Source of the DNA: CAZJWC01 sp964550125
Lineage (GTDB): Bacteria > Bacillota > Clostridia > Christensenellales > Borkfalkiaceae
Reading direction: 5' to 3'
Length of the DNA: 40,934 bases
NCBI GenBank assembly: GCA_964550125.1
Contig: CAZJWC010000012.1
Span: 1 to 40,934 of the forward strand
In this document: in pieces, positions 16,535 through 24,895 of the stretch
Layout: every line of letters begins with the position of its first letter
Numbering within the stretch: the stretch's first letter is position 1
The notes under the pieces: model-generated
Databases searched by the model: none
Seen by the model: the letters and a program-made list of their open reading frames with translations, nothing else
Told to the model about the DNA's origin: nothing
Program-made: the position numbers and the translations under genes

Positions 16535-17451
16535 AGTTTTTTCTCCGTATCAAGTTTAAAAGGAGTAACTTGATATACATAGTAATTAAGCCAGTTGACA
16601 TAAATTAAATTTGCAGTTGAACTCCAACACATATTTATTTTTGTCATTTCCTCATTTATAAAGTAGTTTTGAGGGGGTGATATTTCTAATCCTTTATCTA
16701 AATCTCTAAAATATTCAGTGGCTAGGGTTTCTCTATCATACTCGGCATGCCCCGTCAAAAAGAAAAATTTGTTATCCTTTGATTTTATTATAGAAGGTCC
16801 TGCTGTCTTTGACCGTGCTAAAATTTCAAGTTCGGGTACTTTTTCAATGTCCTTTTCGTGTATCGTTGTGTGTCTACTATGACACATATAAAAGGTATCG
16901 TCAAGTCCTTTAAGTAAACTCTCGTGAGGTAAAACTTTTTCGTGAGCGAATACGCCAAAAAGTTTCTCCTTCAAGGGTTGTTTGTCAATTCCGTAATAAT
17001 AATAAAGTCCTGCTTGAGCACCCCAACAAATGAAAATCGTACTCGTAACGTTCGTTTTTGCAAACTCAAAAATTTGCTTCAATTCTTCCCAGTATTTTAC
17101 TTCCTCAAATTTCATATTTTCAACAGGTGCACCTGTAATGATTAGTCCGTCAAACTTTTTGTCCTTAACGGCAGAAAAGGGAACGTAAAACTTTTCAAGG
17201 TGTTCAAGGGGAGTGTTTTTTCCAACATAACTCTCTGTTGAGAGCAAGGTGATGTTTATCTGTAAAGGAGAGTTTGAAAGCAATCTCATTATTTGAGTTT
17301 CCGTAACAATCTTTGTAGGCATTAGATTTAGTAGTGCAATTTCTATCGGTCTAATGTCTTGCATAGACGCTCTCTTTTCGTTCATTACGAAAATGTTTTC
17401 ATTTTGAAGAATAGAGTAGGCGGGAATCTCCTCAGGTAATACTATTGGCAT
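16531..17451 (-). CDS. metA: Homoserine O-acetyltransferase (MetA family)
   Basis: 306 residues of the MetA glutamine-amidotransferase-like family. Cys142 (FICWGAQAG) is the acyl-enzyme nucleophile, and the His and Glu of the triad lie in TGHAEYDRETLATEY. Position 111 is Glu (TGAPVE). In this family Glu111 is reported to go with acetyl-CoA and Gly111 with succinyl-CoA, so acetylation is predicted. This agrees with the O-acetylhomoserine sulfhydrylase encoded just upstream. The start has AAAAAGGAG upstream and lies 22 bases after metY. Confidence 0.93.
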   Translation of the reverse strand: MPIVLPEEIPAYSILQNENIFVMNEKRASMQDIRPIEIALLNLMPTKIVTETQIMRLLSNSPLQINITLLSTESYVGKNTPLEHLEKFYVPFSAVKDKKFDGLIITGAPVENMKFEEVKYWEELKQIFEFAKTNVTSTIFICWGAQAGLYYYYGIDKQPLKEKLFGVFAHEKVLPHESLLKGLDDTFYMCHSRHTTIHEKDIEKVPELEILARSKTAGPSIIKSKDNKFFFLTGHAEYDRETLATEYFRDLDKGLEISPPQNYFINEEMTKINMCWSSTANLIYVNWLNYYVYQVTPFKLDTEKKL

Positions 17452-17473
17452 TTGTTTCTCCTTTTTAAATCGT

Positions 17474-18757
17474 TTATAATCTATCTAATGCTTGCTTTAA
17501 ATCAGCAATGATATCGTCAACATTTTCACATCCTACCGATAGACGAACAAGGTTTTCAGGAATACCTGAACTAATTAACACTTCTTTTGAAAGTTGTCTA
17601 TGAGTAGTGGTAGCAGGTTGTAAAACGCAACTTCTAATATCAGCAACGTGCGTTTGTATGCAAACCATTTTCAAATTTTCAGTAAATTGTTTTGCCTTTT
17701 CAGCACCACCCTTAATTCCTAACGACATCATACCTCCACAACCTTTTTGAAGGTATTTTTTTGCAAGGGCATTATATTTGTTGTCTTCAAGTGAAGGGTG
17801 TAAAACCCACTCAACTTTTTCTTGCGTAGATAAAAACTTTGCAATTTTTTCAGCGTTTTGTGAGTGTCTTTCCATACGGAGAGCAAGAGTTTCACAACCA
17901 AGATTTGTTAAAAATGCGTTCATAGGGGACATTATCGCACCAAAGTCACGGATAAGTTGTCCACGCATTTTTACTGCATATCCTATACATTGCCCATTTT
18001 CGTTTTTAAGGTCTGAGTAGATAAGTCCATGATAACTCTCGTCAGGAAGATTAAGTCCGTTATAACGAGGATTTCCTTTATATTCAAAGTTTCCTCCGTC
18101 AATTACAACTCCACCTAATGCACAAGCGTGTCCGTCAATATATTTGCTTGTAGAGTAAACTACTATATTTGCACCAAGTTCAAGTGGCTTGCATAGTGCA
18201 GGAGTTGCAAGTGTATTATCTACAATAAATAAAATGTTATATTTTTTGGCGATTTTGTTTATCTTTTCAAAGTCTAGAACTTTGATTGAAGGGTTTGAAA
18301 TTGTTTCGCAAAAAATAACCTTTGTTTTTTCATCTATAAGTTTTTCAATATCTTCACTGCTTGAATCTATATCAAAAAATCTAGTTTCAATACCATATTT
18401 AGGTAGAGTAACGTCAAATAGGTTATAAGAACCACCGTAAATTGCCTTTGAAGACACAATGTTATCCCCAGCAGTTGCAACGTTCATTACAGCGAACATA
18501 GTTGCAGTCATGCCAGCAGATAGAGCGATACCTGCTACGCCACCGTCCATTTCTACCATTTTATTTTCAAGGGCTGAAACTGTGGGGTTTGCTAGTCTTG
18601 AGTAGAAATAACTTGAAGATTTAAGGTCAAAACAGGCTGCCATATCGTCAGCGTTTTCATAAGGATAAGTGGTGCTTTGACAGATAGGAATAACTCTAGG
18701 TTCACCTGTTTTAGGTTCATATCCTGCTTGAATACATAAGGTATCTATATTTTTCAT
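17474..18757 (-). CDS. metY: O-acetylhomoserine sulfhydrylase
   Basis: 427 residues of the Cys/Met-metabolism PLP family. The PLP lysine is in STSKYIDGHACALGG, and YSRLANPTVSALENKMVEMDGG is typical. It makes homocysteine directly from O-acetylhomoserine and sulfide, so no cystathionine step is needed. The start at 18757 (MKNIDTLC) was preferred to the longer frame from 18790 because AAAGGAG lies 6 bases upstream and the family begins there. First gene of the methionine operon; the 5' leader is only about 30 bases. Confidence 0.93.
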   Translation of the reverse strand: MKNIDTLCIQAGYEPKTGEPRVIPICQSTTYPYENADDMAACFDLKSSSYFYSRLANPTVSALENKMVEMDGGVAGIALSAGMTATMFAVMNVATAGDNIVSSKAIYGGSYNLFDVTLPKYGIETRFFDIDSSSEDIEKLIDEKTKVIFCETISNPSIKVLDFEKINKIAKKYNILFIVDNTLATPALCKPLELGANIVVYSTSKYIDGHACALGGVVIDGGNFEYKGNPRYNGLNLPDESYHGLIYSDLKNENGQCIGYAVKMRGQLIRDFGAIMSPMNAFLTNLGCETLALRMERHSQNAEKIAKFLSTQEKVEWVLHPSLEDNKYNALAKKYLQKGCGGMMSLGIKGGAEKAKQFTENLKMVCIQTHVADIRSCVLQPATTTHRQLSKEVLISSGIPENLVRLSVGCENVDDIIADLKQALDRL

Positions 18758-18794
18758 ATTTTTCTCCTTTTTGTGTAAACATTTTAACATTAAA

Positions 18795-18823
18795 AGTATA
18801 TCAAAAGTTAGTAAAATTGTAAA
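18795..18823 (-). promoter_or_regulatory. Promoter of the methionine operon
   Basis: On the minus strand TTTACA (18818-18823), 17-base spacer, extended -10 TGATATACT with hexamer 18795-18800. The start would be near 18788, leaving no room for a SAM riboswitch or T-box. Confidence 0.75.
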
Positions 18824-18856
18824 ATGAAATGCAAGTAATTACAAATTTTACTAATA

Positions 18857-18887
18857 AAAAATGCTCAATAAGGATATCGAGCATTAA
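18857..18887 (-). terminator. Terminator of the proline operon
   Basis: On the minus strand AATGCTC...GAGCATT forms a 7-bp stem with a 12-base loop just after proC, followed by a T-rich stretch (TTTTTATT). Confidence 0.8.
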
Positions 18888-18892
18888 AAAAT

Positions 18893-19693
18893 CTAGTCAA
18901 ATTGTTTGCCAAGTTCTCTGCTTCTATCAGCACAGGCACAAGCGCATTTGTCAACAACTCCCATAAGGTCGTTATCGTATAGGGCTTGAAGTCCTGCAAG
19001 GGTAGTACCTCCCTTACTGCAAACTTCCTCAATCAAGGTGTCAATGCTTTTGCCTGATTTAAGAATCATATTCATTGAACCGATTGTAGTTTGAACTAAA
19101 AGTTGTTTTGCTATTTCCTCGTCAATACCACGCTTTTTACTACTTTCAATAAATGCTTTTATGTAGTAATAAGCAAATGCATTAAAACTTCCGTTTAGTG
19201 GTAAAGTGTCGTTCATTTGACTTTCATCAACAACTACCGTAGTGCCTATTGCGTTAAAAATTGAAAGTACCAAATTCCTGTTTTCTTCATTGCAAAGAGA
19301 ATTAAAGCATACCGTACTTGCAGCCATATTTATTGATGCACAAGTGTTTGGCATAATTCTTGCAATAGCAACTCCCTTTAAAAATCTTTCAATAAGAGAA
19401 ATGGGAATTCCTGCACAAATTGAAATAATCAACTTGCCTTTGTTGTCTATATTTTCAAGTTTTGAAAGTACATTTGTAAGTTCTTGTGGTTTGATTGAAA
19501 GCAAAATGATATCACTGTTTGTAAATACTTCCTCAGTGGTTTTTGCAGTTTTATAACCGTTGCTCTGCATATTTTGAGTGCACGCTTCACTTACATCAAA
19601 AATTGAAATATCTTCCTTTTTAAAGATGTTGTTTTCAACTCCTTGTAGTATTGCACTGCCCATTTTTCCACAGCCTATAATTCCAAATTTCAT
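18893..19693 (-). CDS. proC: Pyrroline-5-carboxylate reductase
   Basis: A 266-residue NAD(P)H-dependent reductase. N-terminal Rossmann motif GIIGCGKMGSAI, the central AIARIMPNTCASI block, and the C-terminal CSKGGTTLAGLQAL segment (family ..PGGTT..) are present. It reduces pyrroline-5-carboxylate to proline, the last step. It starts immediately after the proA stop with no gap, and a terminator follows, so it ends the proBAC operon. Confidence 0.95.
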   Translation of the reverse strand: MKFGIIGCGKMGSAILQGVENNIFKKEDISIFDVSEACTQNMQSNGYKTAKTTEEVFTNSDIILLSIKPQELTNVLSKLENIDNKGKLIISICAGIPISLIERFLKGVAIARIMPNTCASINMAASTVCFNSLCNEENRNLVLSIFNAIGTTVVVDESQMNDTLPLNGSFNAFAYYYIKAFIESSKKRGIDEEIAKQLLVQTTIGSMNMILKSGKSIDTLIEEVCSKGGTTLAGLQALYDNDLMGVVDKCACACADRSRELGKQFD

Positions 19694-20917
19694 TTATCTT
19701 ACCTGTCCTTTACCGTAAATTTTATAGTGATATGAAGTCATCTCTTTTAAACCCATAGGTCCTCTTGCGTGAAGTTTTTGGGTAGAATTGCCAAGTTCAG
19801 CACCAAAACCGAAACAACCACCATCACTAAATCTAGTTGATGAATTGACGTAAACGCACGCACTGTCGATAGAGTCCATAAACTTTTCAGCAACTTCATC
19901 ATTTGCAGTTACTATTGTTTCAGAGTGGTGAGTTCCAAACTTGTTTATATGCTCGATTGCCTCGTCAACTCCACCAACAATTTTTATTGAAAGGTCCATT
20001 GAATTATATTCAGTATTGTAACTCTCATCGTTCATATGTTGTACTAAAATATGATTTCCAACTTCATAATTGCCATGCAAATTTACCCCTTTCATACGCA
20101 TAATAGTTTCAACCATAGGTAAAAATTTTTGTGCAATTTCTCTATCTACAAGTAAGGTTTCACAAGCATTACAAACAGAAGGTCTTTGAATTTTTGCGTT
20201 GATTAAAATGTTCATAGCCATTTCTAAATCAGCACTTTTTTCAACATAGGTATGGCATACTCCTGCACCTGTTTCAATAACGGGTACTATTGAGTTTGTT
20301 ACAACGTGTTCAATAAGTCCCTTGCCACCACGTGGTACTATTAGGTCAACAAATCCTCTAGCCTTAATAAGTTTGTCGGCACTTTCACGGTTTGAAGGTA
20401 AAAGTATAACACTGTTTTCAGGTAAGTATTTTGAGATTGCATTTCTCATAATTTCAACCAAACAAGTGTTAGTGTTTACTGCCTCTTTTCCACCTTTAAG
20501 TAAACAAGCGTTGCCTGTTTTTAAACAAAGTACGGTAATATCTACCGTAACGTTAGGACGTGATTCATAAATAGTGCCAATAACTCCAAATGGAACTCTT
20601 ACCTTTTTGATTGTAAGTTCGTTTTGAGTAGTCCATTGTTCAACGACTTCACCGATAGGGTCAGGAAGGTCGCAAATTTTTAATATATCACTTGCAATGC
20701 TTTTAATTCTACCCTCGTCAAGAGTTAGTCTGTCAAGCATATTTGTCTTTATTCCATTTTGTTCTGCGTTTTCAAGGTCAATTTTATTTGCCCTGATAAT
20801 TTTCTCAACGTTCGCAAGAAGTCCTTCACTTATAGCAACTAACGCTGAATTTTTTGCGTCAGTTGTAGCAATGCGTAACTCCTCACTTGCTTTTTTTGCC
20901 AAAATAAATTCGTTCAT
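19694..20917 (-). CDS. proA: Glutamate-5-semialdehyde dehydrogenase (gamma-glutamyl phosphate reductase)
   Basis: 407 residues, standard length. It reduces glutamyl-5-phosphate to glutamate semialdehyde with NADPH. Visible blocks are VPFGVIGTIYESRPNVT, KGGKEA, IVPRGGKGLI and the catalytic cysteine region RPSVCNACETLL near residue 250. The C-terminal FGFGAELGNSTQKLHARGP is characteristic. It overlaps proB by one base (TAATG). Confidence 0.96.
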   Translation of the reverse strand: MNEFILAKKASEELRIATTDAKNSALVAISEGLLANVEKIIRANKIDLENAEQNGIKTNMLDRLTLDEGRIKSIASDILKICDLPDPIGEVVEQWTTQNELTIKKVRVPFGVIGTIYESRPNVTVDITVLCLKTGNACLLKGGKEAVNTNTCLVEIMRNAISKYLPENSVILLPSNRESADKLIKARGFVDLIVPRGGKGLIEHVVTNSIVPVIETGAGVCHTYVEKSADLEMAMNILINAKIQRPSVCNACETLLVDREIAQKFLPMVETIMRMKGVNLHGNYEVGNHILVQHMNDESYNTEYNSMDLSIKIVGGVDEAIEHINKFGTHHSETIVTANDEVAEKFMDSIDSACVYVNSSTRFSDGGCFGFGAELGNSTQKLHARGPMGLKEMTSYHYKIYGKGQVR

Positions 20918-21990
20918 TATTTATCCTCCAAAATTGCAATGTTGTTTGCGTGTATTACTACTTGAGTGTTGGTTTTGTCCCTTAAAAGTTCCTTAATTTC
21001 ATCACTGTTAAAGGAAACTATTCCGTTTGCAGTAACCTCTCCCTTTTCATTTACAATCTTTACAACTTCATTTCCGTTGAATTGACCTTCAACCTTTAAT
21101 ATACCACAAGAAAGTAAACTTCTTCTTTCCTTAACTGCCTTGTCAGCACCCTCGTCTATCAAGATTGAACCTTCCAAATTCGCACAATGGATAAGCCAAT
21201 TTTGCTTCATATTTTTAGCGTCTTTACTTCCTTTAAATAGAGTGCCTTCAAATTCTCCGTCAGCAACTTTTGATAGGCTTTCAAGTTTTGTTCTATTGGT
21301 TATCATCATATCAATACCTGCATTGTTTACTATAACGCCTGCATTGAGTTTTGTTTTCATACCACCCGTTCCAACTTTTGAACCACTTCCACCTGCAATC
21401 GCATAAAGATCATCATCTATTTTATCAACTACTTTAATCAAAGTTGCGTCCTTATTTGTTTTAGGGTTTGCCGTATATAAACCATCTACATCGCTAACTA
21501 ATATCAATAAGTCTGCTCCTATTGCAAGGGACATCATAGCAGAAATGCTGTCGTTATCTCCTACTTTAATCTCCTCAACGGCAAGTGCGTCGTTTTCATT
21601 TACTACGGGAACTACACCATAACTAAATAATGCGTTTAGTGTGTTTGATAGGTAGGTCATACGCTTTCTATTGCCAAAGTCGTCATGGTTAAGAAGTATT
21701 TGTGCACACTTAATATTAAACTCGTCAAATATTTGTTCGTACTCTTGCATTAATGACATTTGACCTGTTGCGGCGCACGCTTGTTTTTTAGATATATCCT
21801 TAGGCTTTTCTTGTAAGCCTAGTTTGTTAATTCCCACAGAGATTGCACCTGAAGATACTAAGCAAACATCAATGCCCTTATTTTTTAAGTTTGCTATTTG
21901 ACTTACAAGTTTTTTTACATTGTCCTTATTGATTTGTCCATCATTTTTTACTATTGAAGATGAACCAATTTTTATAACGATTTTCTTCAT
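20917..21990 (-). CDS. proB: Glutamate 5-kinase with PUA domain
   Basis: 357 residues: amino acid kinase domain (about 1-255, VIKIGSSSI, CLVSSGAISVG, NENDALAVEE, SDVDGLYTANP, GTGGMKTK) and a C-terminal PUA domain (about 275-350). It phosphorylates glutamate, the feedback-controlled first step of proline synthesis. ATG at 21990 is chosen because the family begins MKKIVIKIG; a GTG three codons upstream (21999) is a weaker option. First gene of proBAC. Confidence 0.94.
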   Translation of the reverse strand: MKKIVIKIGSSSIVKNDGQINKDNVKKLVSQIANLKNKGIDVCLVSSGAISVGINKLGLQEKPKDISKKQACAATGQMSLMQEYEQIFDEFNIKCAQILLNHDDFGNRKRMTYLSNTLNALFSYGVVPVVNENDALAVEEIKVGDNDSISAMMSLAIGADLLILVSDVDGLYTANPKTNKDATLIKVVDKIDDDLYAIAGGSGSKVGTGGMKTKLNAGVIVNNAGIDMMITNRTKLESLSKVADGEFEGTLFKGSKDAKNMKQNWLIHCANLEGSILIDEGADKAVKERRSLLSCGILKVEGQFNGNEVVKIVNEKGEVTANGIVSFNSDEIKELLRDKTNTQVVIHANNIAILEDK

Positions 21991-22019
21991 AATATACACT
22001 CTATAATTTTAATAGAAAG

Positions 22020-22048
22020 ATTTTATCATAGGGGAATAAAAAAGTCAA
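22020..22048 (-). promoter_or_regulatory. Promoter of proBAC
   Basis: Minus strand TTGACT (22043-22048), 17 bases, extended -10 TGATAAAAT (hexamer 22020-22025). No T-box or other leader fits before the gene, unlike many Firmicutes proline operons. Confidence 0.75.
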
Positions 22049-22083
22049 TTAAATATTATCTTTTTACCACAATATAGTAAGAA

Positions 22084-22110
22084 AGGTTCTATACCTGTCG
22101 TACAGAACCT
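22084..22110 (-). terminator. Putative terminator of the DUF1700/DUF4097 operon
   Basis: AGGTTCT (22084-22090) and AGAACCT (22104-22110) form a perfect 7-bp stem just after the end of the minus-strand gene. The T-tract is weak (TTTCTTACTATATT), so strength is doubtful. Confidence 0.55.
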
Positions 22111-22117
22111 TATATTT

Positions 22118-23191
22118 TTAATCGTCAAGATGATAAAAATCACAAATTACATTACCTTGTTCGGTTATCAAACTTATATAGTTTTCGCTTCCACTTTCGT
22201 TTGGTAAATAATTATCAATATTCATTGATTTTATCGTAAATTCGTAGTTATACATATCCCCTTCAATAGATACATTTATATCACCTTTTTGTGATTGAAC
22301 GGATAACCCCTGTGTTAATAAATTATTTATTTGAGTGTCGGCAAGATTGTTTACAATAGATAAAAAACTTATGCTACAATTATCAATGTCAATGTCGCCG
22401 TTTACCGTTTCAATAGTAATTTCATCAGCGATAAAACTATCAAAATCTATTTCTCCCGATGAGGTAACTACGCTTGTTTTTTTGGCTTCGCAATCTTCAA
22501 CTTCAAAATTAGTTTTTCCATTAAAAGAACAAACCATTTCGTTTAAAATGCAATCGTCAATTTCAACCTCTCCATTTCCTGTGGATAGGTTTAAAGTTCC
22601 ATTTGTAGAGAGATAATTTTTAAGAGTAATGCCACTACTTTGGGAATAAATAGTGCAACTTTCCGTGCATTCAACATTAGTCAATTTTATAGGTTTTGTA
22701 TTAAACCCTGAATCTATGTGTGATATGTTTATCTTACAACTCTTAAATGTTATGTTTTTCATTGTAACATTTAAATTGCTACCTTTAATCTGCAAGTCAA
22801 GGTTTTTTAATGAACTGGGAATTTGTACTTTAAATACGGGCTTAAAAAATAATCCTCCAAAAGCACTTTTAGTTCCTTCGTCTATCGTGTTTATATATTC
22901 AATGTAACCTGTGTTTTGAGTGCGATAACAAGAGGTTGTTGTTCCATTGTAAATGGGGGCTTTAAGGGTAATTTTGCTAACCTTTGTAGTTTGCTCAAAA
23001 ACTATGTCCATATTGTCTTGTTCTACTTTAATTCCTGCAAGGGAGTTTTCGGTAAAGGTATAGATTTCAGTTTTGTAGTTGCCAGCAAAAGCATAAGCAA
23101 TGTTCCAGTTGCTTGCAAATCCACCTATCAAAAATAGAACTACGGATAGAGATAATAAGGTTATTACTATTATTTTTGTACGTTTAGTCAT
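22118..23191 (-). CDS. DUF4097-type membrane-anchored beta-helix protein
   Basis: 357 residues with one N-terminal membrane segment (about 7-27, IIVITLLSLSVVLFLIGGFA) and an extracytoplasmic region of short, regular beta-rich segments (patterns such as VNGDIDIDNCS, SSGEIDFDSF, GNGEVEIDDC), as in DUF4097 putative adhesin repeats. ATG at 23191 is preferred to the longer frame because GGAGG lies 9 bases upstream and the start overlaps the DUF1700 stop (ATGACTAA). Function unknown; this family usually travels with DUF1700 and is thought to belong to envelope-stress modules. Confidence 0.8.
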   Translation of the reverse strand: MTKRTKIIVITLLSLSVVLFLIGGFASNWNIAYAFAGNYKTEIYTFTENSLAGIKVEQDNMDIVFEQTTKVSKITLKAPIYNGTTTSCYRTQNTGYIEYINTIDEGTKSAFGGLFFKPVFKVQIPSSLKNLDLQIKGSNLNVTMKNITFKSCKINISHIDSGFNTKPIKLTNVECTESCTIYSQSSGITLKNYLSTNGTLNLSTGNGEVEIDDCILNEMVCSFNGKTNFEVEDCEAKKTSVVTSSGEIDFDSFIADEITIETVNGDIDIDNCSISFLSIVNNLADTQINNLLTQGLSVQSQKGDINVSIEGDMYNYEFTIKSMNIDNYLPNESGSENYISLITEQGNVICDFYHLDD

Positions 23192-23861
23192 TACTCTTTT
23201 CCTCCACCCCGATTTTTTTATACTTGCCAAAAACTATATTGTCATAAAAAATGTGCAACCCGTCAAATAGGTAATTTTTAGGGAATTTTAAAACTGAAAT
23301 TGTTAAAATTCCTAATCCTAAAAAGAAAAGACCTAATCCCAAAATCATTAGGCAAGAAACATCAAAACCTAAAAATGAAATGCTAGCAAGAGTTATGCCT
23401 ATACATATAAATCCACCTCCTATAAGGGCGATTGATATTGCATAAAGAACTATTATTGCGAGATATACTAAAGCAGTTAGTCCAACTATTGCTACATTTA
23501 AAAAGGCGTAGTATATGGCACGCAATGTTGTTGTCTTGGTGTCTTGGTTATCGTCATTATAACTACTAGGAGAGTAGTTTTCATAACACTTTTTAAAGAG
23601 ATTTGAAAAGTTTATTTTTTCCTTTTGGGCTTGAGGTGAAGTTTCCTCTGTGGTATCTACTTTTATCTCCTCTGTTGAAAGTAAGGTTTCTGCAATATCT
23701 TCGATAGTGCCAAAGGAAGCAAAAATCTCCTCATCACTTTTGTTCCTCTTTTTTTCAATTTTGTAGCGTATACGATAGGATTCAACTATTTGTTCTCTTT
23801 CCTCACATGGTATACTTTTTAGGGCGTTTGCAAGATTATCGCACCATTTATCAAGAGTCAT
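23184..23861 (-). CDS. DUF1700-type membrane protein
   Basis: 225 residues. The N-terminus (DKWCDNLANALKSIPCEEREQIVESY, then EEIFASFGTIEDIAETLL) is the helical DUF1700 (HAAS-like) domain, followed by a polar linker and about four membrane segments (near 105-195). The start at 23861 is chosen because AGGAG lies 8 bases upstream; an ATG two codons earlier is too close to it, and the long frame reaching 23978 has no ribosome site. It overlaps the DUF4097 gene by 8 bases. The PadR-type regulator that often precedes such pairs is not present. Confidence 0.82.
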   Translation of the reverse strand: MTLDKWCDNLANALKSIPCEEREQIVESYRIRYKIEKKRNKSDEEIFASFGTIEDIAETLLSTEEIKVDTTEETSPQAQKEKINFSNLFKKCYENYSPSSYNDDNQDTKTTTLRAIYYAFLNVAIVGLTALVYLAIIVLYAISIALIGGGFICIGITLASISFLGFDVSCLMILGLGLFFLGLGILTISVLKFPKNYLFDGLHIFYDNIVFGKYKKIGVEEKSND

Positions 23862-24018
23862 TTTCATCACTCCTTTTTTATTTTTTACACTTAAATAATA
23901 TAAAAAAATTGTATTATATGTAAAGCAAAAAACATATAAATTATTAAATAGAAAAAATATAACAAGTGTAAATTTCACAAAATTAACAAAAACTTTTACA
24001 TAATCACAATATTATTGA

Positions 24019-24048
24019 TTGAAATTTGTAACAATTTTATGATACTAT
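24019..24048 (+). promoter_or_regulatory. Promoter of the zinc-finger membrane protein
   Basis: TTGAAA (24019-24024), 18 bases, extended -10 TGATACTAT (hexamer 24043-24048). It lies 28 bases before the gene start, with a strong AAAGGAGG between. Confidence 0.6.
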
Positions 24049-24076
24049 TTGTTCGCATTCAAAGGAGGAATAAAGA

Positions 24077-24775
24077 ATGAAGAGTAAATTATCAAAGATA
24101 CTATATTGTTTGAGTGCTGTCGTATTGACTGCTGGTATTATTTTGGCAATCGTATGTTTCGTGCTTGAAGGTCAAGGACAAGTTTTTCAAGTTAACAGTT
24201 ATCTGCTAGGCATTTTTGCTATAATAATAGCATCTCTTTTAACGGTGGCTTTTGCTGCAATGGGAAAAGTTTTTAAAATGCTTGCACAAGTAAAATACAA
24301 TCTTTCAAGAGCAACTCAAATAGGACTAGAAGGTAGTGTATACGCTGCATCACCTGAAACTCAAAAGAAGCCTATTAAAGTTGCCAAATCAAAAAAGGAT
24401 ACGCAGTTTGTTCAAGGTACTGCCCCTGCAAATACTGAACGTAAAATACCTGTTTGGGTTTGTGAACAATGCAATACTGAAAATTCATATCGTTATGGAT
24501 TTTGTCAAAAATGCTTTAAGGCAAGACCTTTGCTTAAAGTTAAATTGAAGGAAATTACTCCTAAAAAGAAATTGTCAAAGCATGAAATCAATTTAAATAA
24601 AGCCCCCTTGGCTGAATCGGTTGGAAGTGGAGCAATTGCTGCAGCACTTAATCCCGAAGCGCAAGCAGTTATTAAAACAAGTAAAGCAAGACCTAACTCT
24701 TGGGTTTGTAAGCACTGTGGCACTCAAAACGGTAATTCAATAAATTATTGCGTAAATTGTTACAGGACAAAGTAA
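24077..24775 (+). CDS. Two-pass membrane protein with two RanBP2-pattern zinc fingers
   Basis: 232 residues, no family recognised. Two N-terminal membrane segments (about 9-31 and 40-62), then a basic, low-complexity cytoplasmic-type region with two zinc fingers, at residues 127-146 (WVCEQCNTENSYRYGFCQKC) and 209-228. Both match the pattern W-x-C-x2-C-x3-N-x6-C-x2-C exactly. That is the RanBP2-type zinc-finger consensus, known mostly from eukaryotic RNA- or ubiquitin-binding proteins; here a generic double zinc ribbon is the safer description. It is monocistronic: own promoter, and a strong promoter follows it. Function unknown. Confidence 0.8.
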   Translation: MKSKLSKILYCLSAVVLTAGIILAIVCFVLEGQGQVFQVNSYLLGIFAIIIASLLTVAFAAMGKVFKMLAQVKYNLSRATQIGLEGSVYAASPETQKKPIKVAKSKKDTQFVQGTAPANTERKIPVWVCEQCNTENSYRYGFCQKCFKARPLLKVKLKEITPKKKLSKHEINLNKAPLAESVGSGAIAAALNPEAQAVIKTSKARPNSWVCKHCGTQNGNSINYCVNCYRTK

Positions 24776-24780
24776 TTTTG

Positions 24781-24809
24781 TTGACAAAGTTTTATGATTT
24801 ATCTATAAT
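24781..24809 (+). promoter_or_regulatory. Consensus promoter upstream of pgi
   Basis: TTGACA (24781-24786), 17-base spacer, TATAAT (24804-24809): a perfect sigma-A promoter, with a start expected near 24816. Confidence 0.9.
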
Positions 24810-24837
24810 TAAAGTCAGCAATAAAAGTGTATTTTAT

Positions 24838-24868
24838 AAGGTTAGCACTGTTGCTAACCTTTTTTTAT
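24838..24868 (+). terminator. Perfect terminator hairpin between the pgi promoter and pgi
   Basis: AAGGTTAGCA (24838-24847), loop CTGT, TGCTAACCTT (24852-24861) followed by a T-run. It is 28 bases downstream of the promoter -10 element and 28 bases upstream of pgi. It could end the preceding gene, end a roughly 50-base small RNA, or attenuate pgi. Confidence 0.88.
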
Positions 24869-24895
24869 TTTTAAAAATTTAAAAGAGGTGCATAA

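Noticed and set aside
18758..18892. SAM riboswitch or T-box before metY
   Set aside because: Only about 30 bases lie between the predicted transcription start and the gene; no conserved elements found.
23862..23978. N-terminal extension of the DUF1700 protein
   Set aside because: A hydrophobic, AT-rich translation without a ribosome site; the internal ATG has AGGAG at 8 bases and matches the family start.
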